NCBI RefSeq assembly: GCF_014698115.1
Contig: NZ_JACJSJ010000003.1
Span: 62,001 to 126,000, forward strand
Reading direction: 5' to 3'
Length of the DNA: 64,000 nt
Origin: Nostoc sp. FACHB-973
GTDB lineage: Bacteria; Cyanobacteriota; Cyanobacteriia; Cyanobacteriales; Nostocaceae
Numbering within the stretch: position 1 is the first letter of the stretch; each line of letters opens with the position of its first letter. The position numbers and the translations under genes are program-made. The notes beneath the pieces were generated by a model. The model made no database searches. It was not told where the DNA came from and was given only the letters and a program-made list of their open reading frames with translations. Positions 27,534 to 36,794 of this stretch are shown here, piece by piece.

Positions 27534-29129
27534 CAGAACGTCGCTAGTATCTCCACATCTGGTGCAACTGGTAGCGGTGCAGTCACCATCCGCCACGGCG
27601 GTAACGGTAATACACCCTTTGTAGTGGGTGATGCCACCAGCAATGGTACCGCCGCAGCAATTACTAGTAGTTCTAGCAATACCATTTCACCCAGCCAATC
27701 TTTCCCTGGTAATTACACTCAAGGCAATATTCAATTAATTACCCAGGAACCACCACAGGTATCAACGCCAACCAAGCAACTACCAGCTAATAGTCCCAAT
27801 CCAGAACAGCTAGCACAGTCTATAAACACCCCGCCTCTTGCTACTACCAACAATTCTTTAGCTTTAGTTGACACAGCCTTTGGCGAAGTAGATGAACAAG
27901 CTACACGCCAATTTGACCAATATCTAGGACAATCAAGCAAAACTTCGATTAAAAGTTTGGCAGATGCACGCGCCGCCCTTGCCGAAATTCAGGCAAAAAC
28001 AGGCGTCAAACCAGCAATTGTCTATGCACAGTTTACTCCTAGCAACAATGCATCGCTCAAAGATAAAAATAAAGACATACTCGATTTAGTCGTTGTGACT
28101 GCTGAGGGTAAACCTATCCGCAAGCGGCTTCCTGGGGTAACTAGAGCGAAGGTTTTGCGAGTAGCTCAAAAATTTTACAATCAAATTTCAGATGTTAACA
28201 AAGCTGGCACTACCAGCTATTTAATCCCAGCACAGCAACTATATCAATGGCTAATTGCGCCCCAAGAAGCAGAGTTGCAAAAGCAAGGCATTAAAAATCT
28301 GGCTTTTGTGATGGACGTAGGTTTACGTTCTATCCCCTTAGCCGCCTTCCACGATGGTAAACAGTTTCTCATTGAAAAATACAGTCTGGGAATGTTACCC
28401 AGTCTCAGCCTCACTGATACTAGCTATGCTGATATCAAAACCTCCCAACTCTTGGCAATGGGGGCTAGTGAATTTACCAAAGAGCAAAATCAAAGTCCTT
28501 TACAAGCGGTGCCTTTGGAAGTTTCTACCATCGTTGAGAAACTATGGCACGGCAAATTCTTACTCAATAAAGACTTTACCTTAGAGAATCTCAAAGGACA
28601 ACGCCGACAAAATCCTTTTGGGATGATTCACTTAGCAACCCACGTAGATTTTGTGTCTGGAAACTCCAGTAAGTCATACATCCAGTTGTACGATACCAAA
28701 CTGCGGTTAGACCAAGTACGGGAGTTGGGATGGAATAAGCCACCAGTGGAATTACTGGTTTTAAGTGCTTGTAAATCAGCTTTTGGGGATGAACAGGCGG
28801 AGTTGGGTTTTGCAGGGCTAGCTGTACAGACCGGTGTGAAGTCAGCTGTTGCTAGTTTGTGGTACGTCTCCGATGCAGGAACTCTAGGGCTAATGACGGA
28901 GTTTTATAGCCAGTTAAAGACTGCACCAATTAAAGCAGAAGCACTGCGACAAGCACAGTTAGCAATGATTCAAGGTAAGGTGCGAATTGAAGGTAATCAA
29001 TTAACTGGCACTACTAGAGGCGTATCTTTGCCACCGCAAATGGCAACCTACTTACAGCAGAATATTATTGGTAATCTCTCCCATCCGTTTTATTGGGCAC
29101 CATTCACCATGATTGGTAGTCCCTGGTAA
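27534..29129 (+). pseudogene. CHAT-domain protease of a TpsA-type passenger, 5'-truncated
   Basis: The open frame starts after TGA 27531 with NVASISTSGATGSGAVTIR, a beta-helix passenger segment of the filamentous-haemagglutinin type, without start codon, signal peptide or TPS domain. A Ser/Pro/Thr linker then leads to a CHAT caspase-like domain (residues about 200-500 of the ORF from 27624). It has MIHLATHVDF (catalytic His) and LLVLSACKSAFGD (catalytic Cys), and ends HPFYWAPFTMIG. In cyanobacteria such passenger-CHAT fusions sit by a TpsB gene. A TTG at 27624 could give a cytosolic CHAT protein of 501 residues. Confidence 0.7.
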
Positions 29130-29277
29130 GGATTTCCAACGATTATCCAATGTTGTAGGGTTGGTATCTTGCTATGAAAAAGCGATCGCGATCGCAATTA
29201 CAGCAGAATTGGTGAATTCAGGAGTAAACAGTCTTAATACCTGGCTTGCGGACTTAGTTTCTGTACTTTATTAACTT

Positions 29278-29331
29278 AAACCACAATCCCCTGTAGGGTA
29301 GCACAGCTGTGCTACCTTACAACGTGGTTTA
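29278..29331 (+). terminator. Strong inverted repeat downstream of CHAT gene
   Basis: An outer AAACCAC/GTGGTTT pair and an inner GTAGGGTAGCACAGC/GCTGTGCTACC pair form a long stem about 150 bases after the stop. It has AT-rich sequence after it. Confidence 0.5.
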
Positions 29332-29396
29332 TTTACCTGAAAATTGCTGTAAGTTGACACCTATGACAGCTGTACGCCCCCTACCCATAAAGCAAT

Positions 29397-29424
29397 AATC
29401 CCCTCAACGAAAGCTGAGGGGATT
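29397..29424 (-). terminator. Hairpin downstream of the pentapeptide gene
   Basis: AATCCCCTCA (29397-29406) and TGAGGGGATT (29415-29424) are exact 10-base arms with an 8-base loop, about 50 bases past the stop of the minus-strand pentapeptide gene. It could serve both strands. Confidence 0.6.
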
Positions 29425-29476
29425 CTCGATTATCTAGACTCGTTTAATGGCAGTAGCAGCTAGAATTTATTTTGGA

Positions 29477-30109
29477 CTACTGAGCTATAAATCCTTCGGG
29501 TCTGATGGCGTCTTGTAAATCAGCTCCCATCAAGTTTGCTCCTTGGATGTTTGCATTTGTGAGATTTGTTCTTTCCAAATCTGCGTTTTGCAAGTTTGCT
29601 GCTTGTAGGTTTGCTCCCAGAAAGCTAGCCTTTTCTAGGTCTGCATCAAATAGGTTTGCTCCCAGCAAGTTTGCACCTGCGATGTTTGCTTTGCCTAAAT
29701 CTGCTCCTTGCAAGTTTGCTCCTTGTAAGTTTGTTTGCTGTAAATTCGCTCTTTCAAAATCTGCTTTTTGTAAGTTTGCACCTTCCAAGTTTGCGGCTTG
29801 CAGGTTTGCATCCTTGAGAACTGCGCCAGTCAAGTTACACCCTACACATTCTTTGGTTGCTAGTAAACGTCTAACGTTTGCTGCTACAGATTCTACTGGG
29901 GGTGCAACTGGAGATATTACTGGAGTTGGTGCCAATATTGGTGATGCAGCCGGAGATATTACTGGGGCTGATTCTAAAGCCGGTTCCGATGGTGTTATTG
30001 TTTGAGCTTTAGCACTGGGCTGATCGAAGAGTGAAAATGTTGCTACAACTACTATAAATAGGGCAGTTACGAGCCATTGGGTTAATTTTTGGGAATTTGG
30101 TTTATTCAT
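29477..30109 (-). CDS. Secreted pentapeptide-repeat protein
   Basis: 210 residues from ATG 30109 (MNKPNSQKLTQWLVTAL). A signal peptide runs to about residue 34 (AKAQT). A Pro/Ala/Val/Ser linker with repeated PVISPAAS follows, then about 18 pentapeptide repeats of the form A(D/N)LXX (for example ANLQGANLQGADLGKANIAG). These fold as a right-handed quadrilateral beta-helix. Function is not known for secreted cyanobacterial members. CVGCNLTG just before the repeats has two cysteines. Confidence 0.85.
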   Translation of the reverse strand: MNKPNSQKLTQWLVTALFIVVVATFSLFDQPSAKAQTITPSEPALESAPVISPAASPILAPTPVISPVAPPVESVAANVRRLLATKECVGCNLTGAVLKDANLQAANLEGANLQKADFERANLQQTNLQGANLQGADLGKANIAGANLLGANLFDADLEKASFLGANLQAANLQNADLERTNLTNANIQGANLMGADLQDAIRPEGFIAQ

Positions 30110-30486
30110 TGGTTCCTTTCTTTGATAATTTGCAGTGTTAGATTTGCTTTTGTAAGAGGCATCAATAATGTGCTTTATGTTCACTGTAGATAAGTTGATT
30201 GATAAGAGCAAATATTATTTTGATTCAAAATCATAAATTCAAGTGATTAAAAAAGCTTTTGGTGTGGGAAGCAGATTAGAGACAAGCAGCCATCAACAGT
30301 TTTGAGTAGTTCATTGCGTAGACTCGTAGCAGCTTGTCGTCAGACATCGCATCCCAAAGTTGTGAGTTCATACCAATTTGAAAAATGATTGTGACAGACG
30401 ATTGATACAACCTAGATTTAGAGAGCGATTCCAATCCAAAATCTAAAATCCAAAATGGTATTTCCACCGTGGCGATCGCCTCATAA

Positions 30487-31167
30487 CTAATTGCCAAGCA
30501 TTGCTAGACTAGGTAGGAGTCTATAGCTTTCACTTTTAATCAGGATGGACAGTCCCAGCCAAATTAAGACAAAGGGGAAGATTTTTCGACCATAGCGAGT
30601 TAAAACAGGCGCCATCAGAGGATTACGGGTCAAATTGTAAGACAAGAAGCACCACACTCCAACAGTGAAATAACAAACACACAAAATTACGCCCAAACTT
30701 GGCAGATTGCTACTAGCGAACAACGGTACATAAATCCCGATGTTGTTTCCGCCATTGGCAATGGTAACTGCGGAAACACGATAGGTTTGGGGATCGCGTA
30801 TGGTTGCTAACAGTGATTTCTTCTGGCGTCCAGATTTGCTAGGAGAGGGTAAGTTAACTGACACATCTTGTACTGTCTCTCCCTCGTCTTCTCGACTGAT
30901 GAAATTACTGATACCAATGGCGATGGGAAGTAAACCTAGTAAACCAATCCAGGTGCTGGGAATAATCAGACCGCCAAAAAAACCAGGGAGACTAGCAAAC
31001 ACTAGTGCAGTAAATCCGAGAAATTCACCGATAACAATATGCTTGGGCCGAAAGCTGCGATTGACTTTTCCAAAGAAAGCTGTCAAATATAAATTGTCGT
31101 CAAAGGTGGTTGCAAAAGCGACAGAGATCCCAATAATTACTGTACTGATTAGCCAACTCATGGTCAT
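30487..31167 (-). CDS. CadD/LysE-like cation resistance permease (paralogue)
   Basis: 226 residues. It shares ATTFDDNLYLTAFF, FRPKHIVIGEFLGFTALV and VTIANGGNNIGIYVPLFA with the gene at 8371-9039. About six membrane spans. The linker between the two halves differs. A real, intact gene; substrate inferred from family only. Confidence 0.85.
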   Translation of the reverse strand: MTMSWLISTVIIGISVAFATTFDDNLYLTAFFGKVNRSFRPKHIVIGEFLGFTALVFASLPGFFGGLIIPSTWIGLLGLLPIAIGISNFISREDEGETVQDVSVNLPSPSKSGRQKKSLLATIRDPQTYRVSAVTIANGGNNIGIYVPLFASSNLPSLGVILCVCYFTVGVWCFLSYNLTRNPLMAPVLTRYGRKIFPFVLIWLGLSILIKSESYRLLPSLAMLGN

Positions 31168-31466
31168 TACTCACAATAATTCAATGCTGTTTGTCTGAAA
31201 TCCTTCTCTGCTTCTCGATGTAATGGCAGTTGAGGATATTTTGTGACTGTTCTTTCTAGCGACAACTAATAGAGGTTCGCTAGTCAGTAGCCAATTCCCC
31301 AATTTTTAGAAGCGATGCCTACAGCGGTAAACTACGCCTCCAATCAAATTGGTAATTTTTTTGTCTCAGCAAGGTACCTTGGGAGTTCATGCAGTCAATA
31401 TTATGACTTTTGACCGAATAAGAGCAAATACTCTTGTTTTTTAAAATGATAAATTAAAGTGATTAA

Positions 31467-31515
31467 AAGAGAATTCAGAATGGGCTACGCCCCGCTGCGC
31501 TAACAGAATTCAGGA
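31467..31515. repeat. Inverted repeat, left arm
   Basis: This 48-base stretch (centre GGGCTACGCCCCGCTGCGCT) is nearly the exact reverse complement of 32792-32840. The pair flanks the cNMP-binding gene and two family-A repeat copies. Confidence 0.75.
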
Positions 31516-31553
31516 GTCAGAATTTAGCAATGCAATCAGTGGGGGATGAGGGC

Positions 31554-31725
31554 GTCAAACAATTTTGGATTTTAAATTTTGGATTTTGGATTGACCCCGC
31601 GCCACAAGAGGGTGCGGGGCATTATGATTTTAAATTTTGGATTTTAGATTTGTTCCGCCCACGCGATAGCGGGGCATGAACCGAAATAATCTAAAATCTA
31701 AAATCTAAAATTGGCACGGTCAAGT
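31554..31725. repeat. MITE-like dispersed repeat, family A (copy 2)
   Basis: Begins GTCAAACAATTTTGGATTTT and ends AAAATTGGCACGGTCAA. It contains CCCACGCGATAGCGGGGCATG, shared with copy 3. Confidence 0.7.
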
Positions 31726-32035
31726 CAGAGTAGCGGACGACTGATGCCTTTATTCTTTATTATTAATAATTATGAATGATTAATTATGAATTGTGAATTA
31801 AATTCAAGATGGTTTTCGTTAGATGATATGTAGATTTCTGCTGATTCAGTCTGAGATATTCTTGGCAACTAGCGATCGACATCGGTTAATATGACTAATC
31901 GCCCTCTGACTTGACACAAAATTCAGGTTGCAAACACGTTGATAGGGGCGTACAGATGTACGCCCATACATCGATTCTTGGATTGCTCTAATTCCTGAAT
32001 TCTGAATTCTGAATTCTTATTTTTAAATTGTAATT

Positions 32036-32476
32036 ATGCTAACTAGTGTTGACCGTCTATTATTTGTCCGGCGAGTCCCGATTTTTAAGGAATTGCGGGA
32101 CGATTTTATTGTGCGGCTGACTTCAGTCATGAATGAACTGTCATTTCCAGCTAATTATACGATTTTTAGGCAAGGAGAAGAAGGGCGATCGCTCTATATT
32201 GTGGTATCAGGTCGAGTTAAAGTCCATATTGGAAATAAGCAGCTGGCAGAGGTGGAACAGGGAAAATACTTTGGTGAGATGGCAGTATTTGATACTCAAC
32301 CACGTTCCGCCAGCGCAACGACTATAGAACCTTGTGAATTTTTAGAACTGACCCAAGAGCAACTATATGATGCCATTGAAGAAACTCCAGATATTGCAGT
32401 GAATATCATTCGTGAGTTATCGCGACTGATTCGCAGATTGAATGACGATATGAATATGACTTCTTTGCCAAGTTAA
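32036..32476 (+). CDS. Cyclic-nucleotide-binding domain protein
   Basis: 146 residues, essentially one cNMP-binding beta-roll (residues about 20-125): IFRQGEEGRSLYIVVSGRVK, then KYFGEMAVFDTQPRSASATT. The phosphate-binding cassette GEMAVFDTQPRSA matches the (F)GE(x)ALL...RxA consensus, so cAMP/cGMP binding is plausible. There is no helix-turn-helix, so it is not a CRP-type activator. It may regulate a partner protein. It lies within the inverted repeat 31467/32840. Confidence 0.85.
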   Translation: MLTSVDRLLFVRRVPIFKELRDDFIVRLTSVMNELSFPANYTIFRQGEEGRSLYIVVSGRVKVHIGNKQLAEVEQGKYFGEMAVFDTQPRSASATTIEPCEFLELTQEQLYDAIEETPDIAVNIIRELSRLIRRLNDDMNMTSLPS

Positions 32477-32483
32477 TCATCAA

Positions 32484-32644
32484 GTCAAACAATTTTGGAT
32501 TTTAAATTTTGGATTTTGGATTTGTTCCGTCCACGCGATAGCGGCGCATGTAGCTTGCTTCTGGGTTCGCGTAGCGTTCCGCAGGAAAGGAGTACCGAAA
32601 TAATCTAAAATCTAAAATCTAAAATCTAAAATTGGCAAGGTCAA
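32484..32644. repeat. MITE-like dispersed repeat, family A (copy 3)
   Basis: Begins GTCAAACAATTTTGGATTTT and ends AAAATTGGCAAGGTCAA, 8 bases after the cNMP gene stop. The centre carries GGGTTCGCGTAGCGTTCC. Confidence 0.7.
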
Positions 32645-32791
32645 CAAGAAATAATTCAGGAATGAATTGTCATATCATGTCCGGTTGAAGACGTATCATT
32701 ACGGCTGACGCAAAGATAAGTCGGAGCGCCGGTTTCCGGCACTCTGAACTTTGTAAGAGAGTGGCGGGTCTAATTCCCCACTAAAAGATTA

Positions 32792-32840
32792 CTGAATTCT
32801 GTCAGCGCAGCGGGGCGTAGCCCATTCTAAATTCTCTTTT
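32792..32840. repeat. Inverted repeat, right arm
   Basis: Reverse complement of 31467-31515 with two or three mismatches. It reaches the stop codon of the NDH-2 gene. Confidence 0.75.
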
Positions 32841-34176
32841 AACCGGAAACGACATGAGTTGTATTGCTAACAGTTTTTGGTTCTACAAAAGCTTCTCGAC
32901 CTGTAATCAATCTAGAGCGACGATTACGAGTAATATAATTCCATGCCCACTGAAATACTACTAATAATTTAGTGTCAAACTCGATTAAAAAGTAGATGTG
33001 AACTAGTAGCCAAAATACCCAAGCAATGAATCCTTGGAGCTTGATTAAGCCTAAATCTACAACAGCTAAATTTTGCCCAATCATCGCCAAACTACCTACG
33101 TCGTTGTAATGAAATTGTGGCAAAGTATGACCTTTAAGCCGTTTTTGAATAAGTTTAGCTACATACTCTCCTTGTTGTTTAGCTACGGGTGCAACACCAG
33201 CTAAGGGTTTACCATTTTGATGGGAGAAGTTGCCTAAATCTCCTACTACAAAAATGTTTTTATAATCCCTGATAGTCAAGTCTGGTTCTACAATCACACG
33301 TCCAGCGTGATCGCACTCTACACCTGTGCGTTCTGTTAGGACTTGCCCCATTGGGGAAGCTTTTACACCTGCTGCCCACAATATAGTTTTTGAGGCAATT
33401 TCTTTCACTTCACCGCCTTGCTTGAAAGTAACAATCTCGTTGTCAATATTTATCACCCTGGTGTTAGTTTGGATAACCACACCCAACTTTTCCAAAGATT
33501 CTGCTGCTGCTTGGGATAACTGTGGCGCAATGTGCGGCAGAATGCGATCGCCCCCTTGCAGTAGTAAAATCCTTGTTTCTGAGGTGTCGATGTTGCGGAA
33601 ATCTTCTTTGAGAGTTTTGTGTGCCAACTCAGCGATCGCACCTGCTAATTCTACACCAGTCGGACCGCCCCCTACAATCACAAAAGTCAGCCAAGCACGG
33701 CGTTTTTCGGGATCAGTTTCATTTTCCGCTGCTTCAAATGCGCCAAATATCCGGCGACGCATTTCTAGGGCATCTTCAACAGTTTTCAAACCAGGCGCAA
33801 ACTCTTTCCAGTTATCTTTACCAAAATAGGAATGATTAGCACCTGTGGCAACAATTAATGTATCATAAGATACTACTTGATCGTCCAAAATAACTTTTTG
33901 TGCTTTTGGATCGATATCATTTACTTCTCCTAATAAAACTTTTGTATTTTTGCTTTTGCTGAATACAGCTCGCAATGGTGAGGAAATATCACCAGGCGAT
34001 AGTGTTCCTGTGGCAACTTGATATAAAAGCGGCTGAAATAGGTGAAAGTTACGTTTATCGATGAGAGTAACATTTACATTAGCTTTTGCAAGATGTTTTG
34101 CTGTATATAGTCCACCAAAGCCACCACCAACTATTACAACCTGATGTGATACATTATTCTCAAGTGAAACGGCCAT
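32839..34176 (-). CDS. ndb: Type II NAD(P)H dehydrogenase (NDH-2)
   Basis: A 445-residue FAD flavoprotein that passes electrons from NAD(P)H to quinone without proton pumping. The FAD motif VVIVGGGFGGLYTAKHLAK is at the N-terminus, NFHLFQPLLYQVATG follows, and the NADH motif FVIVGGGPTGVELAGAIAEL is near 170. The conserved GDLGNF and AVAKQQGEYVAKL (quinone-site region) are near 315-345. A C-terminal hydrophobic part (GFIAWVFWLLVHIYFLIEF) anchors it to the membrane. Full length. Confidence 0.92.
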   Translation of the reverse strand: MAVSLENNVSHQVVIVGGGFGGLYTAKHLAKANVNVTLIDKRNFHLFQPLLYQVATGTLSPGDISSPLRAVFSKSKNTKVLLGEVNDIDPKAQKVILDDQVVSYDTLIVATGANHSYFGKDNWKEFAPGLKTVEDALEMRRRIFGAFEAAENETDPEKRRAWLTFVIVGGGPTGVELAGAIAELAHKTLKEDFRNIDTSETRILLLQGGDRILPHIAPQLSQAAAESLEKLGVVIQTNTRVINIDNEIVTFKQGGEVKEIASKTILWAAGVKASPMGQVLTERTGVECDHAGRVIVEPDLTIRDYKNIFVVGDLGNFSHQNGKPLAGVAPVAKQQGEYVAKLIQKRLKGHTLPQFHYNDVGSLAMIGQNLAVVDLGLIKLQGFIAWVFWLLVHIYFLIEFDTKLLVVFQWAWNYITRNRRSRLITGREAFVEPKTVSNTTHVVSG

Positions 34177-34358
34177 AAGAATTATTTCCTTGTGTTAAGA
34201 CTTTTGTAACGATTCTTAACAAAGATGTAACAGCATTACGATAGAGGTTGCCGTTTATTTAGAACATTTGAAGAAATCATGAAAGTAGCCAAAGTCATTA
34301 AGGCACCAGACGCGATAAATCGGCGTCTCTACAATCAATTCTTTGTAGAGACGCCGAT

Positions 34359-35795
34359 TTATCGCTTCTTTGAAAATGCAAATTTCAGACATTCTTTAAT
34401 AAACTGCTGTGGAATTTCTACACTTTCTCCCCAATGCAAATGAACATAAGAAGCATGAACATTTACAGGTAAACCCCATCCTTCATATCCCATATTTTCC
34501 TCACAATCGTAGCGAGAAGTTTCAAATAGCGGCTGACTAGGAGTTGAGGTTAAGTGAGAACGATGAAACTCATGTCCGTAAACAGTTGTACCTGCATTCA
34601 CTAACAAATTATCTTGCAAAGCTACAGCACGACGATATCCTAAAGTTAAACGTCCACCCATTAGAGCAGATGTTGGTAAAACTCCTGCCATTGACCAAGA
34701 TTTACCTTCAAAATCGATAATTTCCTCACATAAATACATCAATCCCCCACACTCAGCAATTGTGGGCATTCCTTGAAGAATTGCTGTTTTGACTGCATTA
34801 CGGGCGCTGATATTTTCTGCTAATTGCTGGGCAAAAACTTCTGGGAAACCACCCCCAAAATACATTCCCTGGATATCTTTTGGTAGTTCACCATCTATTA
34901 GAGGACTCCAGTAAACTAGTTCTGTACCCAGTTGTTGCAGCAAATCGAGATTGTCTTGGTAATAGAAATTAAAAGCGCGATCGCGGGCTACTGCAATCCT
35001 GACTGGGGATGAGGGGGATGAGGGGGATGAGGGGGATGAGGGGGATGAGGGGGATTTTAACAAAGGTAATAAGCGTTGCCAATCGAAGCAGGTATCTCCT
35101 AAATCGGCGAGGCGATTGATTACAGCATCGAGTTCGGGGAGTTCGGCTGTGGGTACTAAACCCAAATGGCGATCGGGGATTGCGATGTTATCTTGACGCC
35201 GTAGCACACCGAGAATCGGTAATTGTAGGGATTCTAGGGAGTCTTTGAGGAGAGAGAGATGGCGATCGCTCCCCACTCGATTGAGTACCACACCAGCCAT
35301 TTTAATTCGGGGATCAAAAGATTGGTAGCCGTGGGCGATCGCTGCTACAGAACCAGACAAACGGCTGCAATCAATCACCAACACCACAGGCAAATCTAAC
35401 AGCCGCGCAATGTGTGCCGTACTTGCAAAGTCAGTTGGGCATTGGGCATTGGTTATTCCCCGCGTCTCCCTCATCTCCCTCATCTCCCCCACTCCCCACT
35501 CCCTACTCCCCTTCACTCCATCAAATAATCCCATCACCCCTTCCACTAGGGCATATTCACTTAGTTGACTATGATGGGCAAAACATTGCTGAACGTAGGC
35601 TTCAGAAGTTAGTACTGGGTCTAAATTTCGACAAGCACGACCGGTTACATGTTGATGAAACATGGGGTCAATATAGTCTGGGCCGACCTTAAAAGATTGC
35701 ACGGGGCGATCGCGACGACATAAAGATGCTAAAAGGGTGAGCGTGACTGTTGTCTTGCCCACCCCACTACGTTCTCCAGCAATGATTAACGCCAT
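34359..35795 (-). CDS. cobB: Cobyrinate a,c-diamide synthase
   Basis: An ATP- and glutamine-dependent enzyme (CbiA/CobB) amidating cobyrinate side chains in cobamide synthesis. 478 residues. The N-terminal P-loop AGERSGVGKTTVTLTLL and DPMFHQHVTGRACRNLDP belong to the synthetase domain. The C-terminal glutaminase domain has Cys in TIAECGGLMYL and its His in YGHEFHRSHL. Two low-complexity insertions are translated repeats: SREWGVGEMREMRETRG near residue 110, and a (SPS) run near 250 from the GATGAGGGG repeat. Both lie in probable loops, so the enzyme may still work. No cobalamin riboswitch was seen upstream. Confidence 0.9.
   Translation of the reverse strand: MALIIAGERSGVGKTTVTLTLLASLCRRDRPVQSFKVGPDYIDPMFHQHVTGRACRNLDPVLTSEAYVQQCFAHHSQLSEYALVEGVMGLFDGVKGSREWGVGEMREMRETRGITNAQCPTDFASTAHIARLLDLPVVLVIDCSRLSGSVAAIAHGYQSFDPRIKMAGVVLNRVGSDRHLSLLKDSLESLQLPILGVLRRQDNIAIPDRHLGLVPTAELPELDAVINRLADLGDTCFDWQRLLPLLKSPSSPSSPSSPSSPSSPVRIAVARDRAFNFYYQDNLDLLQQLGTELVYWSPLIDGELPKDIQGMYFGGGFPEVFAQQLAENISARNAVKTAILQGMPTIAECGGLMYLCEEIIDFEGKSWSMAGVLPTSALMGGRLTLGYRRAVALQDNLLVNAGTTVYGHEFHRSHLTSTPSQPLFETSRYDCEENMGYEGWGLPVNVHASYVHLHWGESVEIPQQFIKECLKFAFSKKR
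35003..35056. repeat. GATGAGGGG tandem repeat inside cobB
   Basis: Same decanucleotide as 22678-22732. A 10-bp unit in multiples of three keeps the cobB frame open and adds a Ser/Pro run between the two enzyme domains. Confidence 0.8.
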
Positions 35796-35946
35796 AAATA
35801 AAACAAATGAACTTGTTATACCAATAAAAAAGAAGAAAACCAGCCAATTAGGGGAGTTAGGCTGAAAAAGTTTGTCTAATAATGATTAATAGCTAGAGAT
35901 TAGCTGAGATCGGATAGTAATAAGCCACGAGAAGAGAAACCTTTTT

Positions 35947-36582
35947 ATGATCATTGTTCATCATCTTAACAACTCGCGATCGCAGCGTGTGCTATGGCTA
36001 CTTGAGGAATTAGGTATCGAATACGAGATTAAATTCTATGAACGCGATCCAAAGACGATGTTGGCGCCGGAGTCGCTGCGCCAAGTTCATCCCCTCGGTA
36101 AGTCACCAGTGATTACAGATGGAGAGATCACCATTGCTGAGTCAGGCGCCATCATCGAATACCTCGTTAATCGCTACGGCAATGGTCGCCTAGTTCCGGC
36201 ATCCGATACACCTGAGCATCTGCGCTATACATATTGGCTGCATTACGCCGAAGGTTCTGCAATGCCACTTTTGGTAATGCGGCTGGTTTTGAACAATTTC
36301 GGTGAAGGAGATAGCAACGTCGTTAGGGGATTTGTCGCCCCTCAGATCAAACTTCATTTTGACTACATAGAAAGTGAACTCCGTAAAAGTACGTGGTTTG
36401 CAGGTGAGGAATTCACCGCCGCCGATATCCAAATGAGCTTTCCCCTCGAAGTAGTGGCCATGCTAAGAGAAGACATCGAGAATCGCCCAAAGCTAAAAGA
36501 ATTTATCGATCGCATTCATGAGCGACCTGCTTACAAACGGGCACTTGAGCGTGGAGGCAAATACGACGTATCTTTTCAATAA
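35947..36582 (+). CDS. Glutathione S-transferase
   Basis: 211 residues. The thioredoxin-like N-terminal half has MIIVHHLNNSRSQRVLWLLE, with Ser in the usual catalytic position, and the glutathione-binding HPLGKSPV...ITIAESGAIIEYL. The helical C-terminal half ends HERPAYKRALERGG. Cytosolic, stand-alone, with a clear ribosome site GAGAAG upstream. The subclass is not assigned. Confidence 0.92.
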   Translation: MIIVHHLNNSRSQRVLWLLEELGIEYEIKFYERDPKTMLAPESLRQVHPLGKSPVITDGEITIAESGAIIEYLVNRYGNGRLVPASDTPEHLRYTYWLHYAEGSAMPLLVMRLVLNNFGEGDSNVVRGFVAPQIKLHFDYIESELRKSTWFAGEEFTAADIQMSFPLEVVAMLREDIENRPKLKEFIDRIHERPAYKRALERGGKYDVSFQ

Positions 36583-36706
36583 ATTTGGGAAAAGCAACAA
36601 CAAAATATCCGATTTGTAGAGACGGCGATTTATCGCGTCTCTTGCCTTGAACCCTATTCATATAGGAATCCGATGTGATTGTTGAAAAAAATTCTGTATA
36701 CAAAAA

Positions 36707-36743
36707 CCCTCCAGATTTTGGGAATATCTAAAAATCTGGAGGG
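36707..36743 (-). terminator. Rho-independent terminator of opcA operon
   Basis: The 13-base arms 36707-36719 and 36731-36743 are exact complements (CCCTCCAGATTTT). Read on the minus strand they are followed by TTTTTG, about 50 bases past the opcA stop. Confidence 0.8.
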
Positions 36744-36794
36744 GTTGTGTTTGATTTTCCTAATTTTAGTAACTTTTATTCTTTCTAGGCGAAG

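Larger units (their letters stand above)
31168..32035. other. Repeat-rich intergenic region
   Basis: Holds one arm of an inverted repeat (31467-31515), a family-A MITE-like unit (31554-31725), an AATTATGAATGATTAATTATG block (31760-31800), and a CTGAATTCTGAATTCTGAATTC block (31996-32018) ending 18 bases before the next start. No gene seen. Confidence 0.6.

Noticed and set aside
29505..30005. A 166-residue plus-strand protein rich in FAPSKFA
   Set aside because: It is the antisense of the pentapeptide repeats, which keep all frames open.
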